Shown piece after piece: positions 45,166 through 56,895 of a stretch of DNA of 64,000 nucleotides (the stretch's first letter is position 1; each line of letters opens with the position of its first letter). The notes beneath the pieces are model-generated. The model saw only the letters and a list, made by a program, of their open reading frames with translations. It ran no database searches and was not told the DNA's origin. The position numbers were made by a program, and so were the translations under genes. Where the stretch lies: positions 542,398,220 through 542,462,219 of the forward strand of contig CM022297.1 in the NCBI GenBank assembly GCA_011799875.1. Direction: 5' to 3'. The DNA is from Thinopyrum elongatum (taxonomy: Eukaryota; Streptophyta; Magnoliopsida; Poales; Poaceae).

Positions 45166-47153
45166 AAGGGCGTCTCCAAACCGCTCGCATACGTCCGGAC
45201 CACGCGAGACATCCAACGTGGTGCTGTATCGGTCCGCGGTGCGGTCTGGATGCGTTTTCTCCCGCAAACCGGAGACAAAAGTGGGGAAGCTTTGCGGGAG
45301 TCTGGACACCAGACACGTAGGACTCCGACACCCCCGACCCACCAAAAATCCCTTCCCGAACCCCGCGCCTCCATCCTCCCCATTTTCTCTACTTCCTTCT
45401 TTCTCTCTTGCCTTCGCCGCCACTCCACCACCCCTGCCACCACGCCACACCCCTGCCGGAACTCTATGTCTCCATCACCTCCAGTGTTGTAGCCGGGCTC
45501 CACCCCGCGTCTCCTCCGTCGCTGTCTTTCTCCCTGTCCTCTGACCGTCCCGCCAGGTACCATCAGCTGCTGCTATACTCGCCATGCCGTGCAACTTTTC
45601 GATGAATTGCCGGAGGTAAAACAGTTTTCCCTTCGTCTTTCTAGCAATGGATTCCGATTTGCAGTACATATACGAGCACTCTGTTGAGTCGTCCAACGGT
45701 TCTTCCGACGAGGAGGAGTACTTGGATGAGACAGTGATGCTGCAGGCGGTTCTTGAAGACGCAGAGCGTGCGGAGGAGCATGTTCTCAATTTTAAGGGCT
45801 CGATCAAGGGTCATCGAGTGCTCAACCGCAACAGGGCGCGCGGCCATTCGACACTGATGGCCGAGTACTTTGCCCCGGATGCACTCTTTGCTGACCATTT
45901 TTGCCGGTGTTTTCGGATGCGCAAGACTGTCTTCGATTGTTTGTACCATGGCGTCCGGTCCTATGATGACTACTTCATCTTGAAGAAGGACGCTGTGGGA
46001 CCGATTGGCTTCTCTGGTTATCAGAAGTGCACGGCCGCACTACGGATGCTTGCATATGGCACGGCTGCTGATTCATGGGACGAGTACCTACAGATGTCTG
46101 AGAGCACATGCGGAGATGTCATGGTCAGGTTTGCAATTGTCGTGGTCAAGGTGTTCGGACCTCAGTACCTGAGAGAACCAACTGTAGCAGACACCGAGAG
46201 GCTCTTGGGATTCTTAGAAGTAAGAGGGTGGCCAGGTTTGCTTGGATCTCTTAACTGCATGCATTGAAAATGGAAGAACTGCCCGAAGGCTTTACAATAT
46301 ATTAGGGTCATATTAAGAAGCGCAGCATCATTCTTGAAGCAGTTGCATCACATGATCTTTGGATTTGGCACGCTTTCTTTGGCATGCCCAGGTCTCACAA
46401 TGACATCAATGTGCTGCAGCGATCATCGTTGTTTGCGAGGCTGACTGAAGAAAAAGCTCCTCCTTGACACTATACTGTCAATGGACATGAGTACAACATG
46501 GACTACTATCTGGTTGACAGTATCTATCCTCCGTGGGCTACCTTTGTCAGCACCATCTCTAACCCAGTTGGCCAAAAAAAGGCTCACTTTACCCAAAGAC
46601 AAGAAGCAGCGAGAAAGGATGTCGAGAAGGCATTTGGAGTTCTGCAGGCCAGTTTTGCAGTTGTTTGTGGACCTGCTAAACAATGGGATCTGGAGACCTT
46701 GTGGGAGATGATCACATGTTGTGTGATCATGCACAACATGATCGTCGAGGATGAGGGTCAGGATGCTGCCGCAGCTCTAGAATTTGAGAACATGGGTGAT
46801 CCTATCCAACTTCCATACCAGAATCCGGCCACATTTGAAGAGTTTATTCAAATGCATCAATAAATTCGGCATCGACCGATTCACGAGTAGCTGAAGTAGG
46901 ATCTGATTGAGCATCAATGGGTGGTTAAAGGGGACAACAATGTTGGGATGTAATATTTGAACTTTTAAAAATTTGAACTAGTATTGCATGCGTCTTTTAG
47001 AACATCTGCAATCTATGTATGCGGCTATTTGCGTGCGGACTTAAAAATTAGGGAGGCCGAATGTATGCGGCTACGGTTGGATGGCGTCCTCCCGCATCCG
47101 TGTCCGCGGTCGGATGCGGTAGGAAATTTGCCGATTGCCGTTGAAGATGCTAA
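45166..47153 (+). mobile_element. PIF/Harbinger transposon with degraded transposase
   Basis: The left end TAAGGGCGTCTCCAAACC and the right end near 47150, which in reverse complement reads TTAGCATCTTCAACGGC, are degenerate versions of the Triticeae Harbinger terminus. The subterminal regions at both ends share GCGGCTA/CCGCATAC-type motifs. It encodes a single DDE_Tnp_4-type transposase. The Myb-like second ORF of Harbinger elements is not visible. Confidence 0.65.
45647..46863 (+). pseudogene. PIF/Harbinger transposase (DDE_Tnp_4), broken
   Basis: The ORF opens at 45647 (MDSDLQYIYEHSVESSNGSS) and runs 206 codons with the usual acidic N-terminus, HSTLMAEYFAPDALFADHF, CTAALRMLAYGTAADSWDEY and REPTVADTERLL. 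It stops at a TGA (46265) where GSIDCMHW normally has Trp. The first catalytic Asp in that motif is Asn here (46253-46255). A frameshift follows near 46300. The second Asp region (SHNDINVLQRSSLFARL) is readable, and a second TGA precedes HYTVNGHEYN at about 46474. The last part (MDYYLVDSIYPPWATF..., RKDVEKAFGVLQASFAVVCG with the catalytic Glu) is open to 46863. Such proteins cut and paste the element in the nucleus. This one is dead. Confidence 0.85.
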
Positions 47154-48066
47154 GCATCCAACCAACGAATTGCCAATCCGTAGGTGGGATTTTTTCGACA
47201 AAGGGTGAATTTTATTGATTCAATATAAAGCATCAAGTGGATACAAACACACTGAGCATGCATCCGGCCTCTGCATAGCTAAGATGCACACAGCCAACAC
47301 CAACACACGCACACAAAACATACGCTGGCAAATTGCAAAGTCATACAAGACCAAAGCTATGCGTCAGCGAGGGAAAAAAACACCCCAAAGCGATCAACAG
47401 CGATCAACAAACTATAACAAAGATAATATCCGTACCAACCATCTTTTGACACCTCAAAGACGGCGTCGTATCACGTGAATCCGGCATCCATCGTGCATCC
47501 ATGCATCCGCTCATCGCCAATCGTTTGATCAAGATCTTGTGCATGCTGTTAGTTCGGCCTCTTTTTGCACAAACACGCCCGCCTCCAACCACGTTTGCCC
47601 TGTCAATTTTGCAAAATAAACCCCAGCGAGGGCAGCTCTCCCAGTTCACCACTCCCCAATCGTTTCCCAATCTCAGAGGAAGCCCGCGACCTGTATCCCA
47701 ACGACGGCCACGGCGGCATGCATCTGCCTGATCAATCACGGCCACGGGTAATCGCCACGACGACCACGAAGGAATCCATCTCCCAACTCCCGATTTTTGG
47801 AAGCTTGTTCTTGTTTATGTATTGTTCAAGAAAATTTAATTGCAGACAGAGGCACTAGGTTTCCAAGGAGCAGCAACAGCCTGTTTTATCCATGGATTCA
47901 TTTGGGCTGGTAGCTACTGTTAGCCTGCATCATGTCCAGAAATTTTCAAGATACATCAGACTACCATTATTTGTGTTATATTGCATCTTGCAGTATGTAA
48001 GGGACACCTCAAATGCCAATAGGAATAGGTAATAAGAAATAGATGTGTGTTTCTTGAATTTCCATT

Positions 48067-48110
48067 CACAACTCTGAAGCTGTACAAGATCACAACTCTG
48101 AAGCTGTACA
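48067..48110 (+). repeat. 24-bp tandem duplication in the MULE
   Basis: CACAACTCTGAAGCTGTACA followed by AGAT is repeated directly at 48067-48090 and 48091-48110. Related CATTCAGAAGCTCA segments recur downstream at about 48148 and 48208. Confidence 0.8.
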
Positions 48111-48350
48111 CCCAACAACAGTTGCAGTCTACAAGATCACAATCCACATTCAGAAGCTCATTTGCAAGTACTACATGCATATATCGAACAAGAACAAGTA
48201 GTACAGGCATTCAGAAGCTCAGTGTACAAGTAGTACAGGCATGCAGAGACTTGGTTGTCATTGCTCTCCAAGGAAGTCTGCAGCAAGTCGCAGTACACTC
48301 TGTACTCTGCCCACGCTAGTCTGCAGCGTGTAAGTACAAGGTGCAGATGT

Positions 48351-48598
48351 TACGGCTGTCGGTGGCCTCGGCGGCTGGGCCGGCGACGAGGTGGACAACT
48401 GCAGAGGTTAGGGCAGGCAGTTGCCTCGGCGGCGGGGACCGCCGACGTCCTGGACGAGTGCGGAGTCCAGAGGTTACGGCCGTCGGTGGCGTCGGCGGCT
48501 GGGCCGGCGACGAGGTGGACGACTCCGGAGGTTGGGGAGGGCGGTTGACTCGGCGGCGGAGACCTCCGACGTGCTGTACGAGTGCAGAGGTTCGCCGG
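48351..48598 (+). repeat. 124-bp tandem duplication in the GC-rich part of the MULE
   Basis: Two copies start at TACGGCTGTCGG (48351) and TACGGCCGTCGG (48475). Both continue with CGGCGGCTGGGCCGGCGACG and GGTGGAC, and both end with the CTCGGCGGCGG...CCTCCGACGT-type segment. The period is 124 bp. They differ at scattered positions. Confidence 0.85.
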
Positions 48599-49065
48599 CG
48601 CCTGGACAGGACGAGCCAGATCGGCGGGGCCGTCGGGAGAGCAGCGTGGGCGGAAGGGATTGGGAACAGATTGTTGTGATGTTTTTCATTGTCCAGGGGG
48701 CACTTTTGCAAATAAGAAATCTGGAGGCAGGCGGTTTATTGTAAAAATACATTCAGACGAGGAGACACACACGATTTAAATCGGATGGTTGACAAGGAGC
48801 GGATACATGGATGCACGATGGATGCCGGATTCACGTGATACGACGCCCTCAAAGACAACAATGTTCTTCAACGGCAACGCCTTCAGGAAGAGAACGACGC
48901 TCAAGCGTCATCGTCACCGGATCCAACCATCAAAGGCCAGATTCTAGGTTTTCACCCAGAAGAACAATTCTTAGCATATTCGAGCAATGCCTTCAACAAG
49001 ATAACGACGCATAAGACCTAGGTTTTTCACCCCGAAGCTCGAGACTAGGAACTGAGAAGCACCAC

Positions 49066-50102
49066 CAAGTTGAAATCAATGTGTCGTTACCACCAGTTTT
49101 CTGCAATCCCAGCAGCAACATTCCTTGGGGCCATCACTGCACAACCATACCCTCTGCGTCAAGCCACTGTCCCTAGATTCCATCACACTGTTAAAGTCAA
49201 ACTTGCCGGATCGAGGACCGCCAAAACTCACAACGTAGCCTTTGAGCTGCATCCCGCAAGCATGCCAGTACGAGCCGCCGGCAGCGGCCACCGGATCTAG
49301 AGAGAAGAACTCTTCCAAAGATCCTTTAGTAGCCACCGCAATCTGCATCTCAAGTGGTGAGCAGAAGTCCGGACGAGTCCGAGCACAGACCAGCAGGGAG
49401 CCAGCCCGAGGCAGCACCGGCGTGACCTGGTGCCGCCATGCCGGTCAGCTAGCACACGAGCCCCATGGCCAGATCCATGCGGTTCCAGGCCCGCTGCCCA
49501 TCTGGCGCATGAGGCAAGGCAGCCGGTGCACAGGATCAAATCCACCTGGATCCATGGTCGCCGCGCCGGCGGAGCCTCACCATCGAGCCGCAGCCGTGAA
49601 GGTCGCCAGCAGGTGCACGGCCGTCGGAGCAGCCACCACAGGCAGATCTGGCAAAGGTACTTGGGGGCAAGAAGAAAACAAAGAACGCGGGCGCTGTCCC
49701 GCCGCCGCCGACACCAGACGGGGACTTTGCCCCGGAGGCTAACGCCGGCGACGGCGAGGAGAGAAGGAGGCTGCGGTGGCCGTGGCCGGTGCGGAAGGAG
49801 GCGCCGCACGAGCCGCCCTGTGCGAGCGACACGGGGGCCGGTGCGGAAGAAAAGCTCCCAAAACTGTCAAATTCGGTAAAATGCCACGAAAAGAGTTGCC
49901 AAATGAAAACTAGTTATTAATCCTCAAGAAAACGGGTGTCTCAAGCAAGTGCCTGTTCATCCACACCATCGAGGTCCCTGCATTAGGATGTTCTTTAAAT
50001 GGATAGAGGGAGAAGAAATAGCATTCCTTCGATGTGACTTGCCACTCCGGAATTAGGAAACCAACAAATCCTGAAAAAATGTCATGAAGGAGTTACCAAA
50101 TA
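49066..50102. other. GC-rich then mixed DNA, no gene recognised
   Basis: 49200-49860 is GC-rich with several long overlapping frames on both strands and no domain. 49920-50000 and 50193-50270 are diverged direct repeats sharing CCTCAAGAAA(A/G)CGGG and GTTCATC(C/T)ACA(C/T)CATC. Confidence 0.35.
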
Positions 50103-50184
50103 CTACCTCCACCATGAATGTAATACGTTTTTTAGCCTAACTAGTTTTTATTATAGTGTCAACTTACATTATGGGACGAAGTAG
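50103..50184. mobile_element. Degenerate Stowaway-like MITE, 82 bp
   Basis: The left end CTACCTCCACCATGAATGTA and the right end in reverse complement, CTACTTCGTCCCATAATGTA, form a diverged TIR with TA on both sides (50101-50102 and 50185-50186). This resembles old Stowaway elements with a CTCCCTCCGTCCCATAATAT-type end. It interrupts the local direct repeat. Confidence 0.5.
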
Positions 50185-51160
50185 TACTTCTTCATCCTCA
50201 AGAAAGCGGGCTTGTCACGAAGTACTACCGGTTCATCTACATCATCAAGGTCCCTTCCGAAATTTCCTTAAGAACAGATGCGGCCGAAATTTCCTTGTTA
50301 TCTTCCATATGCTGCCGGCCATCACGCGTCCTAGCTTTGTCACGAAGTACTACGTAGTGATAAGCTAGCACTTGGAGTCATGTCATTACTGATTTAAAAT
50401 AGTACAAGTGCTCGCTGGCCAAAGGGCAGAAAAATAAAAGGTCTAGCCGGCCCAAGGTCGTTACTGGTCGGCAAATTAAATATTAGGCAACAGGTAAACG
50501 GCCAGGGGTTAAGTAAAACACAGAGCGTTTGTCGCACAGCGTTTGTTGATGATTAAAAATCGCAAAAGCAGGAGCGCATGGTGGCGTGTTTGTTGGTGTT
50601 ATCAAGACTTACAATGTCGTGACCTCTGTCTGCTCAACATCTACCACTGAAGCAAGGTGGTTTGCTAGCTGATCAAAAATCACAAAAGCTAGCTTGCCGT
50701 CTTGAGGATCGATATCGAGCGAGTATATAGAAAAAAACTATCACATTACAGGCTAGGTCAACAAAAAAAAACCACCTTTCTTAATCTTTCAAAAAACCAC
50801 CACAAAATTATTCCGCTGTTCCAGAAAACCCTAGTTGCTGAAGCGTTAAGTTTTAACTGCGTTTATGACAGAGGGTGTCCACTCGTCAGGTCACCGTTAT
50901 ATTGGACCGTTAGTTGACCGTTATGACATGTGGAGCCCACATGTCGGTCCCTACAAAAAGCAAACCGGTCCCTGTAAGTTTTGTAAAAAAGCAATCGGGT
51001 GCCTGTTAATTTTGGAAAAAAGCAATCGGGTCCCTGTGCTCATGCGCCTCGCTCTGTCTGGCTCCCGTCACACGTCGCCCTGGCCGAAAGCTGCGTGCTG
51101 CTGCTGCTCGCCGGCGCTGCTCCCCGCCGCCGCTGCTGCTCCCTCCCGCTGCATCCTCGA
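50185..51160. other. Gene-free DNA with a 30-bp tandem repeat
   Basis: At 50945-51037 a unit of about 30 bp (CGG(G)T(C/G)CCTGT...AAAAAAGCAAT) is repeated three to four times. 51050-51160 is GC-rich with CTG/CCG runs. I see no gene. Confidence 0.5.
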
Positions 51161-51205
51161 GAATAATAACAACTTTATTATTGCCTCTAAGGCATATTTC
51201 CAACA
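51161..51205 (-). mobile_element. 45-bp remnant of an Angela/BARE-type LTR start
   Basis: The minus strand reads TGTTGGAAATATGCCTTAGA then GGCAATAATAAAG..., the first bases of the common BARE1/Angela LTR. It then stops and GC-rich unrelated DNA follows. The adjoining five bases on the right are GTAAT, but no partner was found on the left. Confidence 0.65.
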
Positions 51206-51953
51206 GTAATACCCAACTCCTGCTTGGATTTTATTGATGGTTGGGGCGCCTCGTGAGAGGGGGTTACAATGGATGATGCTAGGTTCTATCGAGACTATGA
51301 GATCGCATGAGTGATTATGAGATACCCCTAAGCAATCCCCAACATCGCCTTATAAAGGGGGACGAGGCCTAGGTTTGCAAGAGTCCTAGTAGAATCCGGC
51401 CGACCTAAGAGTTCGACTGGATCTGCGGGGTCTAACCTTGTACGCCATGTTGATGGATCTTCTGGAAGGAGGCCAATTGGCAGGGTAAGGAGCCTAGCCC
51501 CGCCATGGCCTTCTAGGCTTCGAGGCCGGCCTGGTGGGCATATTTCCCACCGCATGAGCTACCTCCGGTACGTTGTATTGTCACCTCGAACATCAATATA
51601 GGCGGCCAGTAACGGGCACAATCGTATAAGAGGAAGAAGCTTGTAAGACATGTAAGCATGATGGAAAAGGGAGAGCACGGTGAGTGCGGAGAAAAGATTG
51701 GCTAAAGGAAATAGATACCAGATCCGAACCTTAGCTAGTAGGATGGGCCAATGCCACGACAGCCGGCAAACAAAGTAGCACGCAAGACGCAGCCGAGTAC
51801 CAGGACCAGTGAGAAAGCTCGAAGAGATTTTCTAGCAGAGCGAAGCGAGGGGCGGGCGGCATGCGGTGTCAAGCATGACGTGGCAGTTGTGAAGGAAAGC
51901 GGAATGTGGAGAAGAAAAGGATACACGAAAGGAGACGGGGATAAAGATAACGG
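51206..51953. other. Unidentified sequence left of the copia LTR
   Basis: Mixed composition without a recognisable gene. The texture (CCTTATAAAGGGGGACGAGG near 51349, a TATA-like box) suggests a fragment of another LTR, but I could not place its ends. Confidence 0.3.
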
Positions 51954-52370
51954 TGTAGGGTAATGCAGTAGAAAACAAAAAAAATTCCATACTACGTACA
52001 TGCCCAGAACCACTATGGAGATGCCTACAAGGTTTGATATGATCATTACCAATTGAGAGCAACAGCGGAAGTAGAATTGGTGAAGATTGTCGGTGCAGAT
52101 TCCCGCAGCTATGATTTTAAAACCTCCCAACCGCGAGAATATTTCCTCCCTCAAAAAGAAGATGGGTCATACGACCTCTCTACCAGGTTGCACACATATG
52201 GTGTCACCGATCCAGTAGCGCGTCGCCGCCCAGATCTAATCGCTTCCGGAGACTAGTCAGCCTTGCGGCAGAACGAAACTATTTCATGGAGGGCGAGAGA
52301 GAGAAAGGCATATCATTGCATGCCATTGTATGAGAAGTTGAGTGAGTGTTGGAGGGCTCCTCTTCACCTC

Positions 52371-52378
52371 TATTTATA
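52371..52378 (-). promoter_or_regulatory. TATA box of the copia 3' LTR
   Basis: The minus strand reads CTCCTATAAATAGAGG, a strong plant TATA element, in the expected middle part of a 1.76-kb copia LTR, followed by pyrimidine-rich and CA-rich sequence where transcription would start. Confidence 0.6.
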
Positions 52379-52869
52379 GGAGGGGAAGGGGTGGGGGGAG
52401 GCTTGGAGGTCGCTGCCCAAAGCCCCCCCTCACCAACATCAGCCCACAAAAGGGGGGATGTTGCCCCCAAACGGGCCCCCCACCTTGGCTGAACCGTGGA
52501 GGGGGCTGCCCCCATGGGCCCCCTCCTAACACTTCTCCACCCATGGGGGGGGGGGGTGCCCCCAAAGGGGGCGCCCCCTCCCAACATCACCCACGAAAAG
52601 GGGTACACTGTCCCCCATGTGGAAGCAGCCCCTTGGGGCTATCCGGAAAATTCCGAGAGGTTCCAGAACCTTTTCGGCACCCTACGAAAAATTTCGGACG
52701 AACTCCGAAACTTTTTCGGCTTGGTGGTTTTCTGCGAAACATTTCCGGTTTCTCCGAAACACTTCCGGTTTTCTTTCTGAAACATTTTCAGTGTCTCCAA
52801 AACTTTTCCGGTGACTTTCTCTCAGGCTCCTAACCTAGTACTCAGCAGATGGATGACCCTTAAGCGTGT

Positions 52870-54431
52870 TGCTACTTGTGATCTGTGTTGGTTTTTCCCC
52901 GAAGAGGAGATGATGATGCAGTACAGTAGAGATAAGTATTTCCCTTAGTTATGAAACCAAGGTATCAATCCAGTAGGAGAATCACGCAACACCTCGTTAG
53001 CAGCACCTGCACACAAAACAAAAAATCCTCGCACCCAACGCAAACAAGGGGTTGTCAATCCCTTGGCGGTCAATTGCAAGATTAAATTGTATGGTGATAG
53101 ATAGATAGATCAAACAAAAATACAAAATAAAATAAATAAAGAAAACATGCAGCAAGTATTTTTAGGGTTTTAGTAATTGATAAAGATAGACCAAGGGGCC
53201 ATAGTTTTTACTAGAGGCTTCTCTCTTGAAAATAGCATACGGTGGATAAACAAATTACTGTTGGGCAATTGATAGAAAAGCAAATAATCATGACGATATC
53301 CAAGGCAATGATCATGTATATAGACATCACGTCCGAGACAAGTAGACCGAGTCCTGCCTGCATCTACTACTGTTACTCCACTCATCGACCACTATCTAGC
53401 ATGCATCTAGAGTATTAAGTTTATAAAGAACGGAGTAACGCCTTAACCAAGATAACATGATGTAGATAAAGTAAACTCACGCATGAATATACCCCATCTT
53501 TTACCCTTAATTGCAACGATACATACGTGTCATGTCCCTTTCTGTCACTGGGATTGAGCACCGCAAGATCGAACCCATTACAAAGCATCTCTTCCCATGG
53601 CAAGACAAATCAATCTAGTTGGCCAAACCAAATTAATAGATCGAAGAAGAAATACGAAGCTATAATAATCATGCATAAAAGAGTTCAGAGAAGACTCAAA
53701 TAATATTCATGGATAATCTCATCATAAACTCACAATTCATCGGATCCCAACAAACACACCGCAAAAAGTGATTACATCGGATAGAACTCCAAGAACATCA
53801 AGGTGAACATTGTATTGAAGATCAAATAGAGAGAAAAAGATGTCTAGCTACTAACTATGGACCCGAAGGTCTGTGGTAAACTACTCACGCATCATCGGAA
53901 GGGCAGCAAGGTTGATGTAGAGCCCCTCCGTGATTGATTTCCCCTCCGGCGGTGTACCGGAAAAGGCCTCCAGATGGGATCTCTCAAGAACAGAAGCTTG
54001 CGGCACCGAAAAAATATTTTGTGGACTCCTCCGTTGGTTTCCCAATTTTTGAGAATTTATAGAGGTGGAATTAGGTCAAAAGGAGCTACGTGGGCCCCAC
54101 AAGCCACCAGGGCATGCCTACCCCCCCAGACGCGCCCAGGTGCCTTGTGGGCCACAGCTCCATCTTCTGGCCCTCCCTCGAAGCTTCCAGGGTCTCTTGT
54201 GTCCAGTAAAAAATCTCCAAAAGGTTTCATGGCATTTGGACTTCGTTTGGTACTGAAATTCTGGAAAACAAAAAACAGGCAAAAAAACAGCAACTGGCAC
54301 TGGACACTAAGTTAATAGGTTAGTCCCAAAAAAGGATATAAAATTGCTTGTAAATGTAAATAAAACATCCAAGATTGATACTATAATAGCATGGAACAAT
54401 CAAAAATTATAGATACGTTGAAGACGTATCA
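52870..54431 (-). mobile_element. 3' LTR of the Athila-lineage element
   Basis: It matches 60982-62522 throughout, with scattered substitutions and a few indels. Outer edge TGCTACTTG at 52870, inner edge GACGTATCA at 54431. Confidence 0.85.
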
Positions 54432-56895
54432 GCATCCCCATGCTTAATTCCTGCTCGTCCTCGAGTAGGTAAATGATAAAAATAGAATTTTTGATGTGGA
54501 ATGCTACCTATCATATTCATCATATACTCTTTTCTTTTGTGGCATGGACATTTGGACTTGAATGATTCAAAGCAATAGTCTATAATTTGACATGAAGATA
54601 TAAATACTCAAGCATACTAAAAAGCAACCATGTCTTTCAAAATATCAACGCTAAAGAAAGTTATCCCTAGCCCATTATGCTCAATCATTGATGCATTCAT
54701 GAAACACACTCAAATATTAGCTACATCCAGTGCACAAGTATGACAATAGTGCTCTCTAGTTGGTGCTTTATAAGAGAAGATGGAGACTCAAATTAAAAAT
54801 AAAAATTGCATAAAAATAAATAGATAGGCACTTCGCAGAGGGAAGCATTGATTTGCAGAGGTGCCAGAGCTCAAGGTTTAAGTTTAGAGAGATAAAATTG
54901 TTTTGAGAGGCATGCTTTTCCTCTCAACGAAAACGACCGAGAATTCCCAATATTTTCCATGCTAGACACATCATAGGTAGTTCCCAAATAGAAAATAAAG
55001 TTTTGTTTCCTTTCCATCATTCTTTCACAATCCATGGCTAGCCGTATTCACGGGTGCCCTCTATACCATCACTTTCCAAGGAATTTATTATTAACATCAT
55101 ATTAAATTTTTTGCATTTCGGGACTGGGCATCCCTATTACCTGCCACTCTCTCGTGCAATGACAAGTGAATAAACACTCATCATGAGAATAACACACATA
55201 GGATGGAAAATATTGGCCACCCCCTGCCGCTTCATGAGCGGTACGGGCACACAAAACGAAAAATTGTTTTTTGAAAATTTAGAGTTGGCACATGCAAATT
55301 TACTTGGAACGGCAAGGTAATACCGCATATAGGTAGGTATGGTGGACTCATTTGGCACAACTTTAGGTTTAAGGAGTTGGATGCACAAGCAGCATTCCCG
55401 CTTAGTACAAATGAAGGCTAGCAAATAGATTGAGAAGCAACCAACCAAAAAACGAAAACGGTCATAAACATGCGTTGAACATAACTAACATCGAATAATG
55501 CACCATAGGTAGGATATAATTTCATTGCATAACTATTGACTTAACATGCATGCATAGGGAATCACAAACCTTAACACCAATATTCTTACTAAACCACAAT
55601 TACTCACTAACATGACTCACGTATTGTCATCTCCATATCACAAAACTATTGCAAGGAATCAAGCTTATCATATCCAATGATCTATATGAAAGTTTTTATT
55701 ATATCCCTCTTGAATATTCATCACTTTGGGACCAATTGCATATCTTGTGCAAATTACCATTGCTATTATCAACTCTCAAAAAGATATAAGTGAAGCATGA
55801 GAGCGCAAATATTTCTTCAAAATTTAGTTTTATCAACTCTCAAAATAATATAAGTGAAGCATGAGAGTGAATGTATTTCTTCAAAATATAATCACCGCCG
55901 TGCTCAAAAAGATTTAAGTGAAGCACTAGAGCAACTGCCTAGCTCAAAAAATTTAAGTGAAGCACATAGAGCATTCTAACAAATCATGATAAATGTGTGG
56001 CTCTCTCAAATAAGTGTGTTCATAAATGATGATTGTGACAAACTAAAAAGCAAACAAAGCAAAGACTCATATAATACATGATGCTCCAAGCAAAGCACAT
56101 ATCATGTGACGAATAAAAATATAGCTCCAAGTAAAATTACCGATTGTTGGTAGAAGAAAGAGGGGATGCCTTCCGGGGCATCCCCAAGCTTAGTTGCCTG
56201 GGAGTCCTTGAATATTACCTTGGGGTAACTCGGGCATCCCCAAGCTTAGGCTCTTGCCACTCCTTATTCCTTCATCCATCATGATCTCACCCAAAACTTC
56301 AAAACTTCAATCACACAAAACTCAACAAAACCTTCATGAGATCCGTTTGTATAACAAAGCAAATCATTACTTTAGGTAACCCATTCATATTTTATTTTGG
56401 ATTATACATACTGTATTCTAACTTCTCCATGGCTTATACACCCCGATACAATCCATAGTTCCATCAAAACAAGCAAAACAATGCATCAAAAACAGAATCT
56501 GTCAAAAACGGAACAGTCTATAGCAATCTATTTAAAAGCTATACTTCTGTAACTCCAAATATTCTGAAAAATTAGTACAACATGGGCAATTCATATACCA
56601 ATACTGTGTAGAAAATTAAGATTTTTCTGATGCCACAGTACAGAACCAAAATTCCAGTACTGGATGTAAAACTTTCTGTTTCCCAAACAACATCAATTAT
56701 ACTATCTTCCAAATCATCCCAAAGGCATTACTTGGCACAAACACTAATTAAACCATAAAAACACAATCATAACAGAGGTTAAAATTATGTAAACACACAA
56801 GAATAGAAACAAAAAACAAAAAATATTTTATTCATTGGGTTGCCTCCCAACAAGCGGTATTGTTTTATGCCCCTAGCTAGGCATAATGCATAGTT
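54432..56895 (-). other. Non-coding internal region of the Athila-lineage element
   Basis: Where reverse transcriptase and integrase would lie in an autonomous relative there is AT-rich DNA with stops in every frame. Features are a repeated GGGCATCCCCAAGCTTAG motif (56178-56195 and 56231-56248) and a related CATCCCCATGCTTAA next to the 3' LTR. A degenerate unit of about 40 bp (TCAAAAAGAT(A)TAAGTGAAGCA) is repeated four to five times at 55775-55970. Confidence 0.6.
55775..55975 (+). repeat. Degenerate tandem repeats in the gypsy internal region
   Basis: Four to five copies of CTCAAAA(A/T)(G/A)AT(A)TAAGTGAAGCA-type units, each followed by (T)GAGAG or (T)AGAGCA, at uneven spacing of 40-65 bp. 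Confidence 0.65.

Larger units (their letters stand above)
47462..48847. mobile_element. Mutator-like element, 1386 bp, Pack-MULE-like
   Basis: The termini 47462-47512 and 48797-48847 are inverted repeats of about 51 bp with one mismatch, starting GGCGTCGTATCACGTGAATC. They are flanked by a perfect 9-bp target duplication, CTCAAAGAC, at 47453-47461 and 48848-48856. Long TIRs with a 9-bp duplication are diagnostic of Mutator-like elements. There is no transposase. The interior is AT-rich in the middle and GC-rich at the right, with two tandem duplications, as in elements that have captured host sequence. I recognise no captured protein. The very low TIR divergence and perfect duplication suggest a recent insertion. 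Confidence 0.9.
47190..49065 (-). mobile_element. LINE-like 3' region, minus strand, split by a MULE
   Basis: The minus-strand text from about 49065 to 48848 and from 47461 to 47190 matches the plus-strand element at 22900-23424 in order, including GGTGAAAACCTAGAATCTGG and GGCGTTGCCGTTGAAGAAC. It ends AATAAAATTCACCCTTTGTC then GAAAAAA. The two parts are contiguous once the 1386-bp MULE and one 9-bp duplicate are removed. The GC-rich DNA to its right may belong to the same element, but I cannot show it. Confidence 0.55.

Noticed and set aside
51328..51555. 75-codon minus-strand frame as a gene
   Set aside because: No domain is seen. The stretch looks like an LTR fragment.
52279..52833. Pro/Gly-rich open frames in the copia 3' LTR
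   Set aside because: They lie within LTR sequence with C/G runs around the TATA box and have no protein similarity.
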